Source of the DNA: Phycisphaerales bacterium
Lineage (GTDB): Bacteria; Planctomycetota; Phycisphaerae; Phycisphaerales; UBA1924
Length of the DNA stretch: 64,000 nt
Assembly (NCBI GenBank): GCA_029260495.1
Contig: JAJDDD010000017.1
Coordinates: 24,837-88,836 of the forward strand
Direction: 5' to 3'
Each line of letters begins with the position of its first letter. Positions within the stretch are counted from its first letter, which is position 1. Shown here one piece after another: positions 53,926-62,560 of the stretch. The notes beneath the pieces are model-generated. The model ran no database searches, was not told the origin of the DNA, and saw only the letters and a list, made by a program, of their open reading frames with translations. The translations under genes were made by a program, and so were the position numbers.

Positions 53926-54801
53926 CTATGAATCATGGGAAGTGGCAGGCGTTTCCATGGTTTGTGCGCTGGGAGTGTCGTGATGGTTCAGAACAGCCGG
54001 CGCCTCTCGGATAAGAATATAGATCGCCATGATGACGATGAATACGGCGAAGATTCGTTTGAGAAGCTGCTGGTTGAGCTTTGACGCGACGCTTGTTCCG
54101 ATGAAGCTTCCAAGGACTCCGATCGCAGCGAAGATGCAGACGATGCGCCAATCGACGGATTCGCCGATTTCAACGAGTGCGCTTTGGTGTTGGAAAAAAC
54201 CGGCAGCAGCGAACATCGCGATGATGGTGAGGCTGGTGCCAATCGCGGTGTGCATGTTCAGGCGGGCGAGCAGGACGAGCGAAGGCACGATGAGAAAACC
54301 GCCGCCGACGCCGAGAAGCCCCGGGAGTATGCCGACCACAAAGCCAGCGGGGATCAGAACAAGGGCTGTCTGGAGATTTGATCGCGGCGCGGGCGGGAGA
54401 GCGCCGGGTTGTTTTTTCCTTGGTTTCGCCATCAGGGCGGCGGCGACAAGCATGACAACGGCGAGCATGACAAGCAGGACGGCGCCGCGCAGGGATTTGG
54501 TGATGTAGGCGCCGACAAGTGCGCCAGCCATTCCGGGCAGACCGAAAAAAAGCACGGCGCGAAGATCAACACGCTTCAGCGTCCAGTTGCGCACAGCGCC
54601 AGCCAGGGCGATGGTTCCGACGATGACAAGCGACTCTGCGATGGACTGCTTTTCCGCGTGGCCGACGAGATACACAAGGACCGGGACTGTAAGAATGGAG
54701 CCGCCCGAACCGAGCAGACCCAGACACAGGCCAATCGCAAGAGCGCCGAACAGCGCGAGTATCACAGGACTTCCTTTCGAGGGCGGTTCTTGTCGGCCCA
54801 A
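53926..54801 (-). CDS. TauE/SafE-family (TSUP) sulfite/sulfonate exporter
   Basis: 291 residues with about eight TM helices in two homologous halves. Each half begins with a Gly-rich motif (GLLGSGGSILTVPVL, about residues 29-43; GLLGVGGGFLIVPSLVL, about 160-176). TSUP proteins export or import sulfite, sulfoacetate or similar anions. No sulfur gene is adjacent, so the substrate is open. The C-terminus is a short polar tail. It converges with the corC-like gene and diverges from the NAD-binding gene. Confidence 0.9.
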   Translation of the reverse strand: MGRQEPPSKGSPVILALFGALAIGLCLGLLGSGGSILTVPVLVYLVGHAEKQSIAESLVIVGTIALAGAVRNWTLKRVDLRAVLFFGLPGMAGALVGAYITKSLRGAVLLVMLAVVMLVAAALMAKPRKKQPGALPPAPRSNLQTALVLIPAGFVVGILPGLLGVGGGFLIVPSLVLLARLNMHTAIGTSLTIIAMFAAAGFFQHQSALVEIGESVDWRIVCIFAAIGVLGSFIGTSVASKLNQQLLKRIFAVFIVIMAIYILIREAPAVLNHHDTPSAQTMETPATSHDS

Positions 54802-54891
54802 GCGGCGCCGTTCTTACGCACAGCAGGTGGGTATGCTAGCGATCGGCCAGGCGACCTGCTGCTGAGCGACGGTTATGGAGGCGATGTGAAG

Positions 54892-55881
54892 ATGAATGAT
54901 GAGAAGGGATTGCAGTTTGACAAGGCGGCGGTCTTCGGCGCGACCGGGTGTACGGGTTTGGCGATCGCATCGCATCTGGTGAAGCGGGGCGTCGCGGTGC
55001 GGGTGGTTTCTCGAAGCGACGCGAACCTTGCGCGGCTGTACGGGCAGTGGGATGTTGAGCGCATGAGCGCGGAGGTGCTTGATCGTGAGCAGGCGAAACG
55101 GGCGGCGGATGGTTGCGACATCGTCTTTCACTGTGTGGGCATGCCGATGGATCGATATGGGGATCATGTGCGCGCGGGAAAAAACACCGCCGGCGCAATG
55201 AAGTCGTCGGGGGCGCGCGGCGTTTTGATCAGCGGCTACTGGAGCTACGCTCCGATTCGGCGCACCCCGATTGTTGAAGACAGCCGCCAGACGGGCGGGA
55301 GTGTGAAGTCAAAGCAGCGCCGCGAGCAGGAGGAGATCTTGCTTGCTGCGGGGGCGGCGGTCTTGCCGCTGCCTGATTTTTACGGCCCGACGGTGGAGAA
55401 GAGCTTCATCAATGGCGCGATCAAGTCCCGGCTGGCGGGCGAGCGACCGCTCTGGCCGGGTCGTTTGGACGTGGAGCGGGAGTTTATTTACATGCCTGAC
55501 GTTGGTGCTCCGGTGGTGGCGCTTGCGCATCATGAGGCCGCGTTCGGCGCGCGCTGGATTCTTGGGGGCGCCGGCGCGGTCACGCCGGCAAAGCTGCTCG
55601 CCATGATTAAGAAGGCATTGTGCATGATGCGCACAAACAGCGACGGCGGAGCGAAGCGCGCGAAAGTCGTGGGGCCGATGAGATGGCGCCTCAAGGGATT
55701 GCGAGATAAAAATGCGAGGGCGTTCTCAGAAGTGGCGCCGATCTACAACTCGCCGGCGATATTTGACGATTCCCGGCTGCGCAAGTTGATCGGCGACTAC
55801 AACGTGACGACGTATGAAGAAGGCGTGCGCGTCACCGCGGCGTGGCTGGGGCAACAATCACAGAAAGATCAGGATGAATGA
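54892..55881 (+). CDS. NAD(P)-binding epimerase/NmrA-like protein
   Basis: 329 residues from ATG 54892, preceded by GGAGG at 10 nt; a GTG two codons earlier is possible. The Rossmann motif VFGATGCTGLAIASHL (about residues 14-29) and the shape of an extended SDR are clear (DIVFHCVGMP, VLISGYWSYAPIRRTPIVED). The longer frame starting at 54409 runs across the divergent exporter gene and is not real. The catalytic YxxxK is not obvious, so the protein may be atypical or regulatory (NmrA-like). Confidence 0.85.
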   Translation: MNDEKGLQFDKAAVFGATGCTGLAIASHLVKRGVAVRVVSRSDANLARLYGQWDVERMSAEVLDREQAKRAADGCDIVFHCVGMPMDRYGDHVRAGKNTAGAMKSSGARGVLISGYWSYAPIRRTPIVEDSRQTGGSVKSKQRREQEEILLAAGAAVLPLPDFYGPTVEKSFINGAIKSRLAGERPLWPGRLDVEREFIYMPDVGAPVVALAHHEAAFGARWILGGAGAVTPAKLLAMIKKALCMMRTNSDGGAKRAKVVGPMRWRLKGLRDKNARAFSEVAPIYNSPAIFDDSRLRKLIGDYNVTTYEEGVRVTAAWLGQQSQKDQDE

Positions 55882-55902
55882 GCGCGTGGAGTAGACGAAC
55901 GC

Positions 55903-56463
55903 TCAGACGTACTCGTACTTGGGCGACCAGCCGTCGGCGCCATCCTTGAGCAGATCAAAGAGATGCCAGACGGCGCAGAACTCATCGCCCGGGCCAAAGT
56001 TGGCTTTGCCGGTGCGGGTGATTGAGCCATCAGCTGATTTATGAAACGCGGAGACGCCGGGCATTGGGCTTCCATTGTGCTCGAAGCCCATGTCTTTGGT
56101 GAAGGTGGCGCCCGCAGCAGAAGCAACCGGGTAGCTCCACCCGCGCGACTGCGCGAACGCCTGCTGGGTCGCGACCTCATCGGGAGAAACGAGGACGAAG
56201 GCGGCGCGATTCCGAAGATGGCCCTGTTCGCCGTTAAAGCCGTCGGCCCACAGCGTGCAATAGGGACAGGACTTGCCCATGTTGTGAATGACGATGAGAT
56301 CAGCCTTGTCTTTGAAGAGCTCTGCGAGCGTGGCGGCGCCGTCAGCCGTCTGGAAGGTGTACTTCGTGGATATCACTTCAGGCGACGCATGTCGGCGGGC
56401 TTCGGTGAGTTTCTGGCGGAGTTCAAAAATCTGTTTTTCGAGATCGGCAACTTGATCGTTCAT
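55903..56463 (-). CDS. DUF899 thioredoxin-like protein
   Basis: 186 residues from ATG 56463; a longer frame from 56523 adds a non-conserved start. The core HNMGKSCPYCTLWADGFNG (Cys66-x2-Cys69) and FTKDMGFEHNGSPMPGVSAFHK are family signatures of DUF899, which adopts a thioredoxin-like fold. A helical N-terminus (NDQVADLEKQIFELRQKLTEAR) may be a coiled-coil oligomerisation segment. It is probably cytoplasmic, with thiol-redox activity inferred. Confidence 0.9.
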   Translation of the reverse strand: MNDQVADLEKQIFELRQKLTEARRHASPEVISTKYTFQTADGAATLAELFKDKADLIVIHNMGKSCPYCTLWADGFNGEQGHLRNRAAFVLVSPDEVATQQAFAQSRGWSYPVASAAGATFTKDMGFEHNGSPMPGVSAFHKSADGSITRTGKANFGPGDEFCAVWHLFDLLKDGADGWSPKYEYV

Positions 56464-56529
56464 AGAGCGGGATTCTAACACGAGTCCCGGCCCGCCGGCC
56501 ATCACCTTTTTCGTATAAATCACTCGGAG

Positions 56530-57264
56530 CTACTGCTTCTCAGGGGGAACCGTGGACATGATGAGCCGGGTGTCAACCTCGATGGTGTTGGCGACCTTGT
56601 TGCCGATCACGGAATGAGAGATATCAAAGTCTGAGAGTGTGATGGTGTACTTGGTTCGGATCGCGAGCAAGTCGCCAGCGGCGCGGGCGCGTGTTTTCTC
56701 GCTTTCGCGCATGAAGGTGACGCTGGTGTTGGGGATGGTCATCTCTTTAGTGACGCCGTGGACAGTCATATCGCCGACAAGCGTCACACTGTAGGTGGAG
56801 AAGGCGCTGGTTTGTTTGAGTGACTTGGCGTCGCGCACACTCTTGAGCTGGAAAACGACGTTGGGAAACTCTTCAGCGTTGAGCCAGTCGGAGCTGGCCA
56901 GGTGCTCATCGCGCAGATCGATGCCGGTCTTCAGGCTCTCTACTGGGACGTGCCATTCGCCGGCGACCAGGGCTGAACCGGATTGAGTCGCGACCGCGTA
57001 CCCGATCGACTGCTTGCTTTGTCCCTTGATGTCTTCAAGCGGCGCGTCAGACTCGAAGTACACCTGCGGGTCGCGGCCGGGCAGCGCGTAGTAGACCGTC
57101 CCCTTGGACTGGGCCTCACGCGGCACAATCAGGCTCTTGCCCGATGGGGCGCGTCCCGCAAAGGGCGGACCCGCGATCGCGACAACCGCGAGAAACGTGA
57201 CAGCGATTGATCCGGTCAAAAGGTGGCGAAGCGAGCGTGTTGATGTGGTGGCAAGTGTATTCAT
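56530..57264 (-). CDS. YceI-family secreted lipid-binding protein
   Basis: 244 residues from ATG 57264, which has GGAG 10 nt upstream. The signal peptide runs through residues 14-33 (LLTGSIAVTFLAVVAIAGPP). The lipocalin-like YceI domain is visible in SGSALVAGEWHVPVESLKTGIDLRDEHL and VTLVGDMTVHGVTKEMTIP. YceI proteins bind isoprenoid-type lipids in the periplasm; some respond to pH or osmotic stress. It is followed by the DUF899 gene on the same strand with a 66-bp gap. Confidence 0.92.
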   Translation of the reverse strand: MNTLATTSTRSLRHLLTGSIAVTFLAVVAIAGPPFAGRAPSGKSLIVPREAQSKGTVYYALPGRDPQVYFESDAPLEDIKGQSKQSIGYAVATQSGSALVAGEWHVPVESLKTGIDLRDEHLASSDWLNAEEFPNVVFQLKSVRDAKSLKQTSAFSTYSVTLVGDMTVHGVTKEMTIPNTSVTFMRESEKTRARAAGDLLAIRTKYTITLSDFDISHSVIGNKVANTIEVDTRLIMSTVPPEKQ

Positions 57265-57345
57265 GGCGTGGTGGCTCCAGTTCGTGGCAAAGTGTGTTTC
57301 GAAGAAAAAGAGAGAAGGCTCCTGTGGGCGATCAGCGAAAAACAA

Positions 57346-57789
57346 TCAGCGGACGGTGGTGGACTCGGAGAAGCTGGCGGTATGAATCTCCATCGCGCCG
57401 GCGTCTCCTTTGCCAAAGAGCATGTCGCCGGTCAGTTCGATCATTCGTTCCGAGGGATCAATGGGCGGGGAATCGAACTGGACTGTGAGAGCCTTCTTGA
57501 GAATTCCCTTACTGGGGAGGGGGTGTTCGCCGGTCCATTGCCCCTCGGCGACGGGGAGGGGACCGTAAATCACGGTGTAGTCGATGCCGGTGAGCGTGAG
57601 ATCAGCATCGCTCGGATTTTCGATGACCAGGTTAAAGGTGGCCTGCTCACCCTGAACCCGGGCGCTGGAGATCGAGAGCGTCGGGTTGGAGTGATCGCCC
57701 ATCGAGCAGCCGACGAGCCCCGCCGAAAGGGCGAGAGCGCCAAGAGCCAGGCTGTGTCGCCCGAGGGTGGAAATCGGAAGTGTGGTCAT
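57346..57789 (-). CDS. Lipoprotein with LEA-type-2-like domain
   Basis: 147 residues from ATG 57789. The lipobox is LVGC (Cys about residue 26), so a lipid-anchored periplasmic protein. The remaining about 120 residues resemble a late-embryogenesis/WHy-like beta-sandwich (QATFNLVIENPSDADLTLTGIDY, EGQWTGEHPLPSKG). Such proteins are associated with desiccation or stress. The frame is open back to 58023 but overlaps nuoD there. Domain assignment is moderate. Confidence 0.75.
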   Translation of the reverse strand: MTTLPISTLGRHSLALGALALSAGLVGCSMGDHSNPTLSISSARVQGEQATFNLVIENPSDADLTLTGIDYTVIYGPLPVAEGQWTGEHPLPSKGILKKALTVQFDSPPIDPSERMIELTGDMLFGKGDAGAMEIHTASFSESTTVR

Positions 57790-57974
57790 CGTGATGCGCC
57801 TCTCATTGTGTTTCGTTGTGAATACATGGAGAAGGGCGTCCGACGGAGCGCCGCCCCTGCCGCAAACCCATATCCCGCGCTCGATATTCCCTTCTGTCAA
57901 ATCTGTAGCCAACACCTGCCGGGATTCGCACGCTTTCGCCCATTTCTTGCGGACCTCCGACCAGCGCTGGTTCC

Positions 57975-57980
57975 TATACT
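57975..57980 (+). promoter_or_regulatory. -10 box candidate of the nuoD operon
   Basis: TATACT lies 31 bp before the nuoD ATG at 58011, with no good -35 at 17 bp (TTGCGG is 22 bp upstream). Transcription from here would start near 57987 and leave GAGGG at 7 nt before the ATG, which supports 58011 as the start over the GTG at 57984. Confidence 0.35.
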
Positions 57981-58010
57981 GCTGTGCCCAATCACGCCGA
58001 GGGCGAACAC

Positions 58011-59300
58011 ATGCCTTACACACTCAAGCCAACCAAAGCCTTCGATGTCGATAATGAATCGACCGAGTACCTCTCGACCCATGTGACGGCTGAGGATCGG
58101 TGGGTCATGAACTTCGGCCCGCAGCATCCCGCGACGCACACCACGCTGCGCCTCGTGCTTGAGCTCGATGGCGAACGCATCGCTCGATGCACCCCGCACA
58201 TCGGCTACCTTCACTCCGGTTTCGAGAAGCTCGGCGAGCACCTCGACTACAACCAATATGTGACGATTGTGAGCCGGATGAACTATCTGTCTCCCATCGC
58301 CAATGACATCTGCTGGCATCACGCTGTCGAAACACTCTTTGATGTTGAAATCACACCAAGATGCAAAGTCCTGCGGACGATCATGGCGGAGATCGCGCGG
58401 TGTCAGGATCATCTCCTGTGCACCGGGGCAGCGGCGCTGGACCTTGGCGCCTTCACGGGGTTCCTCTACGTCTTCAACGTGCGCGAAAAAATCTACGACA
58501 TCTGTGATTTTATTTCCGGCCAGCGCTTTCATCCCGACTGGACGCGCGTCGGCGGCGCGATGATGGATCTGCCCGACGAAGCGATGTTCAAGAAGCTGGT
58601 CAAGGCGCTCGTCAACGAAGAAATCCCCCGCGCCGTTGACGATCTTGAGAAGCTCGTCATGCGCAACCGCATCTTCCTCGACCGCACCGTTGGAATCGGC
58701 GAAATCACCGAAGAAGAAGCAATCGCATGGTCGCTTTCCGGCCCCATCGCGCGGGCGTCCGGCGTGCGGCAGGATCTGCGCAAGACCGAACCATATCTGT
58801 GCTACGCAGACAACTGGGACGGGCAGGGCGCCGAGGCGGTGAAGTTCAAGACGCCCATCGCAACGGAAGGGGATGTCTACGCCCGCTTCCGCGTGCGCCT
58901 TGAAGAAATCAAACAGTCCTTGGAGATTATCAAGCAACTCATCGACGAAATTCCAGGCGGGCCCATCAACGTCTTCTCTGACAGCAAGATGACCATACCC
59001 CCCAAATCTGAGGTGTACGGCTCAATCGAGGGATTGATCCAGCACTTCGAACTTGTCATGACGAATCGCGGGTGGGACGCGCCGGTCGGCGAGGCGTATG
59101 GCGCCAACGAAACCGCCAACGGCGAGCTTGGGTATTTCATCGTTGCAGATGGCGGGCCGCGACCCTGGCGCGTCAAGACCAGGCCGCCGAGCTTTATCAA
59201 CTATCAGATGATGGCAAAGATCACCGAAGGGCACATGCTCGCTGACATTGTCGCGACGCTTGGTTCGCTCAACGTTGTCGCAGCGGAGCTGGACCGATGA
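58011..59300 (+). CDS. nuoD: NADH-quinone oxidoreductase subunit D
   Basis: 429 residues. The 49-kDa-type subunit lines the quinone site of complex I. Signatures are visible: MNFGPQHPATHTTLRLVLELDGE, HIGYLHSGFEKL, and RPPSFINYQMMAKITEGHMLADIVATLGSLNVV near the end, including the terminal R. The quinone-proximal His of PQHPATH is present. nuoD leads the unit here; nuoA, B and C are not adjacent upstream. Its stop overlaps the next ATG (ATGA, 59297-59300). Confidence 0.97.
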   Translation: MPYTLKPTKAFDVDNESTEYLSTHVTAEDRWVMNFGPQHPATHTTLRLVLELDGERIARCTPHIGYLHSGFEKLGEHLDYNQYVTIVSRMNYLSPIANDICWHHAVETLFDVEITPRCKVLRTIMAEIARCQDHLLCTGAAALDLGAFTGFLYVFNVREKIYDICDFISGQRFHPDWTRVGGAMMDLPDEAMFKKLVKALVNEEIPRAVDDLEKLVMRNRIFLDRTVGIGEITEEEAIAWSLSGPIARASGVRQDLRKTEPYLCYADNWDGQGAEAVKFKTPIATEGDVYARFRVRLEEIKQSLEIIKQLIDEIPGGPINVFSDSKMTIPPKSEVYGSIEGLIQHFELVMTNRGWDAPVGEAYGANETANGELGYFIVADGGPRPWRVKTRPPSFINYQMMAKITEGHMLADIVATLGSLNVVAAELDR

Positions 59301-60127
59301 AGAATGATCGAATCGTCGTTTCGGGTGCGATTCTCACATTGTTGGGTGTTTCAGCGTTGAGCCCGTCAACAGCTTCGGCGCAGCAGACGGGCCACGCGGA
59401 TCTTGAGCGAACGCCCCAGCTTCAACAAACACCGGGCGCCGCGACCGACCCGGATGAACTCACGCCGGCTGAGTCCGCTGAGGAAGAAAATCGCCTGAAC
59501 ATCCCCTTCCCCCACCCCGTCATTATGGAAGTTCTTTTCTTTCCGGATAGGGGCCTTGATCACGGCGACGCCAACAAGGACCGCAAGCGCATCGCGATCG
59601 GCGAGGAGTTTGTCGAAATCATCAACCCCCACGATCGTCCGATCCAGCTCGCCGGGTATGTCATCCGCGATCGCAATACGAATGAGCCGGGCGGTGACTC
59701 CAAGGCGTTTCGCTTCGTCTTCCCCGAGTGCGAGCTCGCGCCAGGGCAGGTCGCGGTGCTCTTCAACGGGTTTCGCTCACAAATACCAGGGCCTCTGGGC
59801 GACAAACTGCTCGCTGCCGGCCCCAATGATCGCTTCGCTGGCGCGCTGGTCTTCAGCGCTCAAAACCAGGAGAAGGGCGTCGCGTTCAGCAACGTGCATG
59901 AATGGGTGTTGCTGGAATCCCCCGCCGGCGACCCGATCGACCTGGTGCAATGGGGTGAGCTCGATGTTGATCCGCCCGACCATCCAATGCGCTCTGAGAA
60001 AATAGAAGAAGTCTTTCCTGTGGGCTATCAGCGACTTTCGCCGGGGGGCAAGTTCATGCCGCACCCCGTCATCAATGGAAAATGGTTCAGCCCGGGTGAA
60101 ATCCCAGAATGGGTCGAGGAGGAGTAG
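59297..60127 (+). CDS. Secreted lamin-tail-domain protein inside the nuo unit
   Basis: 276 residues. A signal peptide (ILTLLGVSALSPSTASAQ) is followed by a polar linker and a lamin-tail-like domain: PVIMEVLFFPD, EFVEIINPHDRPIQLAGYVIRDRN, ELAPGQVAVLFNG, AFSNVHEWVLLESPAGDPIDLVQWG. LTD domains are secreted Ig-like folds. Its ATG overlaps the nuoD stop and only 3 bp separate it from nuoE, so it is embedded in a nuo operon between nuoD and nuoE. A function linked to complex I is not known. Confidence 0.85.
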   Translation: MKNDRIVVSGAILTLLGVSALSPSTASAQQTGHADLERTPQLQQTPGAATDPDELTPAESAEEENRLNIPFPHPVIMEVLFFPDRGLDHGDANKDRKRIAIGEEFVEIINPHDRPIQLAGYVIRDRNTNEPGGDSKAFRFVFPECELAPGQVAVLFNGFRSQIPGPLGDKLLAAGPNDRFAGALVFSAQNQEKGVAFSNVHEWVLLESPAGDPIDLVQWGELDVDPPDHPMRSEKIEEVFPVGYQRLSPGGKFMPHPVINGKWFSPGEIPEWVEEE

Positions 60128-60130
60128 CGT

Positions 60131-60670
60131 ATGGCCTGGGTCGCCAAGCCTTCAGCAACGGAACAAATCGAAAGGCGCGATGAGCCTTACCTCACGCAGG
60201 AAATGTGCGATCAGCTTTCGCGCGACATCCTGCCGCGGTATGAAACAAAAATGGGCGCGTTGCTGCCCACGCTGCACATGGTTCAGCACGCCCATGGATG
60301 GATCGCTGCCCAGGCGCTGGAGGAGATCGCAGACTTTCTCGATCTTGCGCCAGCCGAGGTGCTCGACTCCGCGAGTTTTTATGAGGAATACTGGCTCAAG
60401 CCCAAAGGCAAGCACCTGATCGCGGTCTGCCGATCCATCGCGTGTGAGATTTGTTCGCATGCCGAGGTCACCGAAGCCTGCAGGAAGCGGCTCAACATCG
60501 GCGTCGGCGAAACCACCGAAGATGGAAAGTTCACACTCATCGAGCTTGAGTGCATCGGCGCGTGCGGCGGCGCCCCCGCAGCCCTCGTTGATGAAACCCT
60601 TCACGAAAACGTCACGCCCCAACGCATCGTCGAGCTTATCGATCAAGCCCGCGATCACGACGCGCTGTAG
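60131..60670 (+). CDS. nuoE: NADH-quinone oxidoreductase subunit E
   Basis: 179 residues. The thioredoxin-like fold binds one [2Fe-2S] cluster through Cys100-x4-Cys105 and Cys141-x3-Cys145 (CRSIAC, CIGACG), matching the usual NuoE spacing. An N-terminal helical region (YETKMGALLPTLHMVQHAHGW) is typical. nuoF, the next partner in canonical operons, is not present downstream, so the NADH module is split. A second clustered Cys (CEIC) follows the first pair. Confidence 0.95.
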   Translation: MAWVAKPSATEQIERRDEPYLTQEMCDQLSRDILPRYETKMGALLPTLHMVQHAHGWIAAQALEEIADFLDLAPAEVLDSASFYEEYWLKPKGKHLIAVCRSIACEICSHAEVTEACRKRLNIGVGETTEDGKFTLIELECIGACGGAPAALVDETLHENVTPQRIVELIDQARDHDAL

Positions 60671-60672
60671 TC

Positions 60673-60873
60673 ATGTCGCTGGCGCGCTCTATCGGCGAGT
60701 TCGTGGGCCACATCTGGCGCGGCGTGACAGCCGACGTCAGCGCTGAAACCTCCAATGAAAAACGCGAGCTGAAGCAAACTGTTGAAGAGCGCCAAGCCCA
60801 GGCGTCCGATGGGCGAACCGTGACACTTCGCAGAACCACGATTGATGAGGTCGAAGTGCGCGAGGATCGCTGA
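60673..60873 (+). CDS. Small hypothetical protein coupled to nuoE
   Basis: 66 residues beginning 2 bp after the nuoE stop, so likely translated from the same mRNA. It is charged and helical (SARSIGEFVGHIWRGVT-like start, then ETSNEKRELKQTVEERQAQ). The C-terminus is a beta-like run (RTVTLRRTTIDEVEV). No domain recognised; it may be a small accessory protein of the nuo unit or an unrelated one. Confidence 0.65.
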   Translation: MSLARSIGEFVGHIWRGVTADVSAETSNEKRELKQTVEERQAQASDGRTVTLRRTTIDEVEVREDR

Positions 60874-60916
60874 TCGCTACGAGCGGCTGATCCGCTTGTT
60901 CTTTTATCACGATGAC

Positions 60917-61738
60917 TCAAGGGTCGCCGGCTTCGCGATCGCCAACGGGGCGGATCACATAAACCGCCACATACAGGCCAGCGACATCTTCTCGCGGAAA
61001 CGTGCGCGGCACATACGCGCTGTTGATCGGCTGAAGTCGAATCTGCTCGTTTCCAAGGTCATCGCGCTCAAAATAGATGCGCTTGAAGGTTGTTTCGTCA
61101 TCCTTACATAGGCGCACGAAGCAGTCATCTCCCGGCCGAACATCGCGCTCGGGGCTGAAAACAATGATGTCGCCCTCGTCATAGTCCGGCGCCATCGAGT
61201 CGCCAATCACTCTCGCTGCAAATGCCTGCGGGTCATGCAGATCGGGGGCAGCGACATATTCGTCAGCCACCCGCGCCGGATAGCCAAGGTCGGTGAACTC
61301 GCGGGGATACCCCGCAGCGACGTTATTAATGATCGGCGCCTGCGCCGGAAGACCAACTCGCTCGACGCCCTTGATCGGCGCAATCCCCGCCACCAGTTTG
61401 TGCAGAGCGCCTGAGGCGTACAACTCGTCAAGCCCGCGCTCGCTCACAAGCTCCGCCAGGCGCGATGCTGCATCTGTAGAAGCGCGCATGTCGCGGACCT
61501 GCTTCTTCACCTCCTCAGGTGTCGCCTGCCACTGGCCCAGCGTCATGAGCTGGCCCGGCTCCAGCCGAAGCGCCTGCTCAAGTCGCGCAAGAAGCTCCTG
61601 AGAGGGCGGGCGCGGGCGCAGGTCGCGCTCGATCATCGAGAGATAGCTCTTGGCGCACTCCGCGGCGCGCGCAAGGCGCCCTTGTGTGAACCCAAGCTCC
61701 TGCCGGCGGTCTCGAATTGCTGCCCCAAGTGTCTGCAT
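60917..61738 (-). CDS. LexA/CI-type self-cleaving transcriptional repressor
   Basis: 273 residues. Residues 4-58 are an XRE-type helix-turn-helix (RRQELGFTQGRLARAAECAKSYLSMIE). The C-terminal half is a peptidase S24 domain with cleavage bond Ala142-Gly143 (VAAG), nucleophile Ser181 (IGDSMAP) and general base Lys219 (TTFKR). All three elements needed for RecA-stimulated autocleavage are there, as in LexA and CI. A long linker (about 60-130) is Glu/Ala-rich. It is convergent with the nuo unit; its promoter region extends into the gene-poor stretch upstream. It may control its own island, possibly as a mobile-element or damage-response regulator. Confidence 0.9.
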   Translation of the reverse strand: MQTLGAAIRDRRQELGFTQGRLARAAECAKSYLSMIERDLRPRPPSQELLARLEQALRLEPGQLMTLGQWQATPEEVKKQVRDMRASTDAASRLAELVSERGLDELYASGALHKLVAGIAPIKGVERVGLPAQAPIINNVAAGYPREFTDLGYPARVADEYVAAPDLHDPQAFAARVIGDSMAPDYDEGDIIVFSPERDVRPGDDCFVRLCKDDETTFKRIYFERDDLGNEQIRLQPINSAYVPRTFPREDVAGLYVAVYVIRPVGDREAGDP

Positions 61739-61810
61739 GGTCTTTGCTCGTGCGCCGTTTCGTGGTTATACCATACAAAACCCTTGCAAATATGCGCACT
61801 AAATATAGAA

Positions 61811-61824
61811 CATATGAAGATATG
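61811..61824. promoter_or_regulatory. Operator candidate for the self-cleaving repressor
   Basis: CATAT-GAAG-ATATG is a perfect 5-bp inverted repeat with a 4-bp spacer, 73 bp upstream of the repressor ATG in A/T-rich DNA. Self-cleaving repressors often bind such palindromes in their own promoters. Whether this one binds here is not shown. Confidence 0.4.
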
Positions 61825-62286
61825 TTTACCAAACAGTGTTGATTCTTCGCGCAGCCCGATTTGGAAAATCGTGCGCAAGTGTCTGTATAAACCGTGGAGC
61901 GCAGGGAAAGCGGGAACGGGGGGGACATGACCCGTGAAGGCGGTTAGTTGTTGACTGATAGCGACTTACGACGTTTCAAGGGCGGGGGCCAAAACGGGAA
62001 CGCTCAGGGCGCCAGCGCAAGGTAAAGCGGGAACGCGAGGCCCATGATATTCAGCAATCGCCAATCCTGTCCGGCCCTCTTCATCTGCAGGGCGGACGTC
62101 GGACATGACGCCGGACGTTGAAAACAAGGCGAACAGCCCGTGTTCATTTCTGAGCGAGAGTTTATTGCGTGCGTCTCTTGTTGTGCTTTCAGTTAATCAC
62201 ACCTGACTGCTTTTGGGTTCACAGACAATTTAATGCACACAGAGGATCGCGGCACAAGTGCCTTTTGCAAAAGGAATTGCAATCGC

Positions 62287-62305
62287 TGTGGAAAAGTTGT
62301 CCACA
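62287..62305. other. Pair of DnaA-box-like nonamers in inverted orientation
   Basis: TGTGGAAAA (reverse complement TTTTCCACA) at 62287-62295 and TTGTCCACA at 62297-62305 each match the TT-x-TCCACA pattern, back to back with one base between. Two sites alone do not make an origin; they may be chance, or belong to a small replication or DnaA-regulated element. Confidence 0.3.
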
Positions 62306-62560
62306 ATGGCAGGCGGGGTGATCGGCTTGATCTCATATACATTGCTGGTATCCTTGATCCGCCGAACGGAGTGTCCGGCGTCAATTTCTTCCTCCACCCA
62401 CTGCGAGAAGCGCCATGGAAAGGCCGATCCGCGGGCCCCCGATCAATTTTGTGATCTACCGCTTTTTCCTCCCTGACAAAGCCGGGTGACGTCCCAGCGA
62501 TGTCAGACTTCCCCGTATTTTACCCACTCCAATCAACACATATTAAAAAGGAGCTTGTCC

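Larger units (their letters stand above)
61739..62560. other. Gene-poor stretch upstream of the repressor
   Basis: 822 bp with no convincing gene. A/T-rich DNA at 61765-61850 includes the extended -10-like TATGGTATAAC (on the minus strand, about 61764-61774) facing the repressor gene, and the CATATGAAGATATG inverted repeat. Short frames at 62233-62454 and 62258-62476 have a partly hydrophobic stretch (KGIAIAVEKLSTMAGGVIGL) but no recognisable family. Two DnaA-box-like sites lie at 62287-62305. Confidence 0.5.

Noticed and set aside
54409..54891. Long upstream extension of the NAD-binding gene (frame open from 54409)
   Set aside because: It crosses the divergent TSUP exporter gene and lacks protein character; the Rossmann fold and GGAGG start support 54892.
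57461..57481. tRNA-like sequence resembling a T-arm (GGAATCGAACT)
   Set aside because: It is inside the coding frame of the LEA-like lipoprotein and no cloverleaf can be completed.
62287..62305. Replication origin at the two DnaA-like boxes
   Set aside because: Only two sites, no A/T-rich unwinding element beside them, and no replication gene; listed only as low-confidence sites.
62233..62476. Two overlapping short plus frames in the gene-poor stretch
   Set aside because: One begins with a hydrophobic run but neither shows a ribosome-binding site or a family; kept only as a note in the stretch description.
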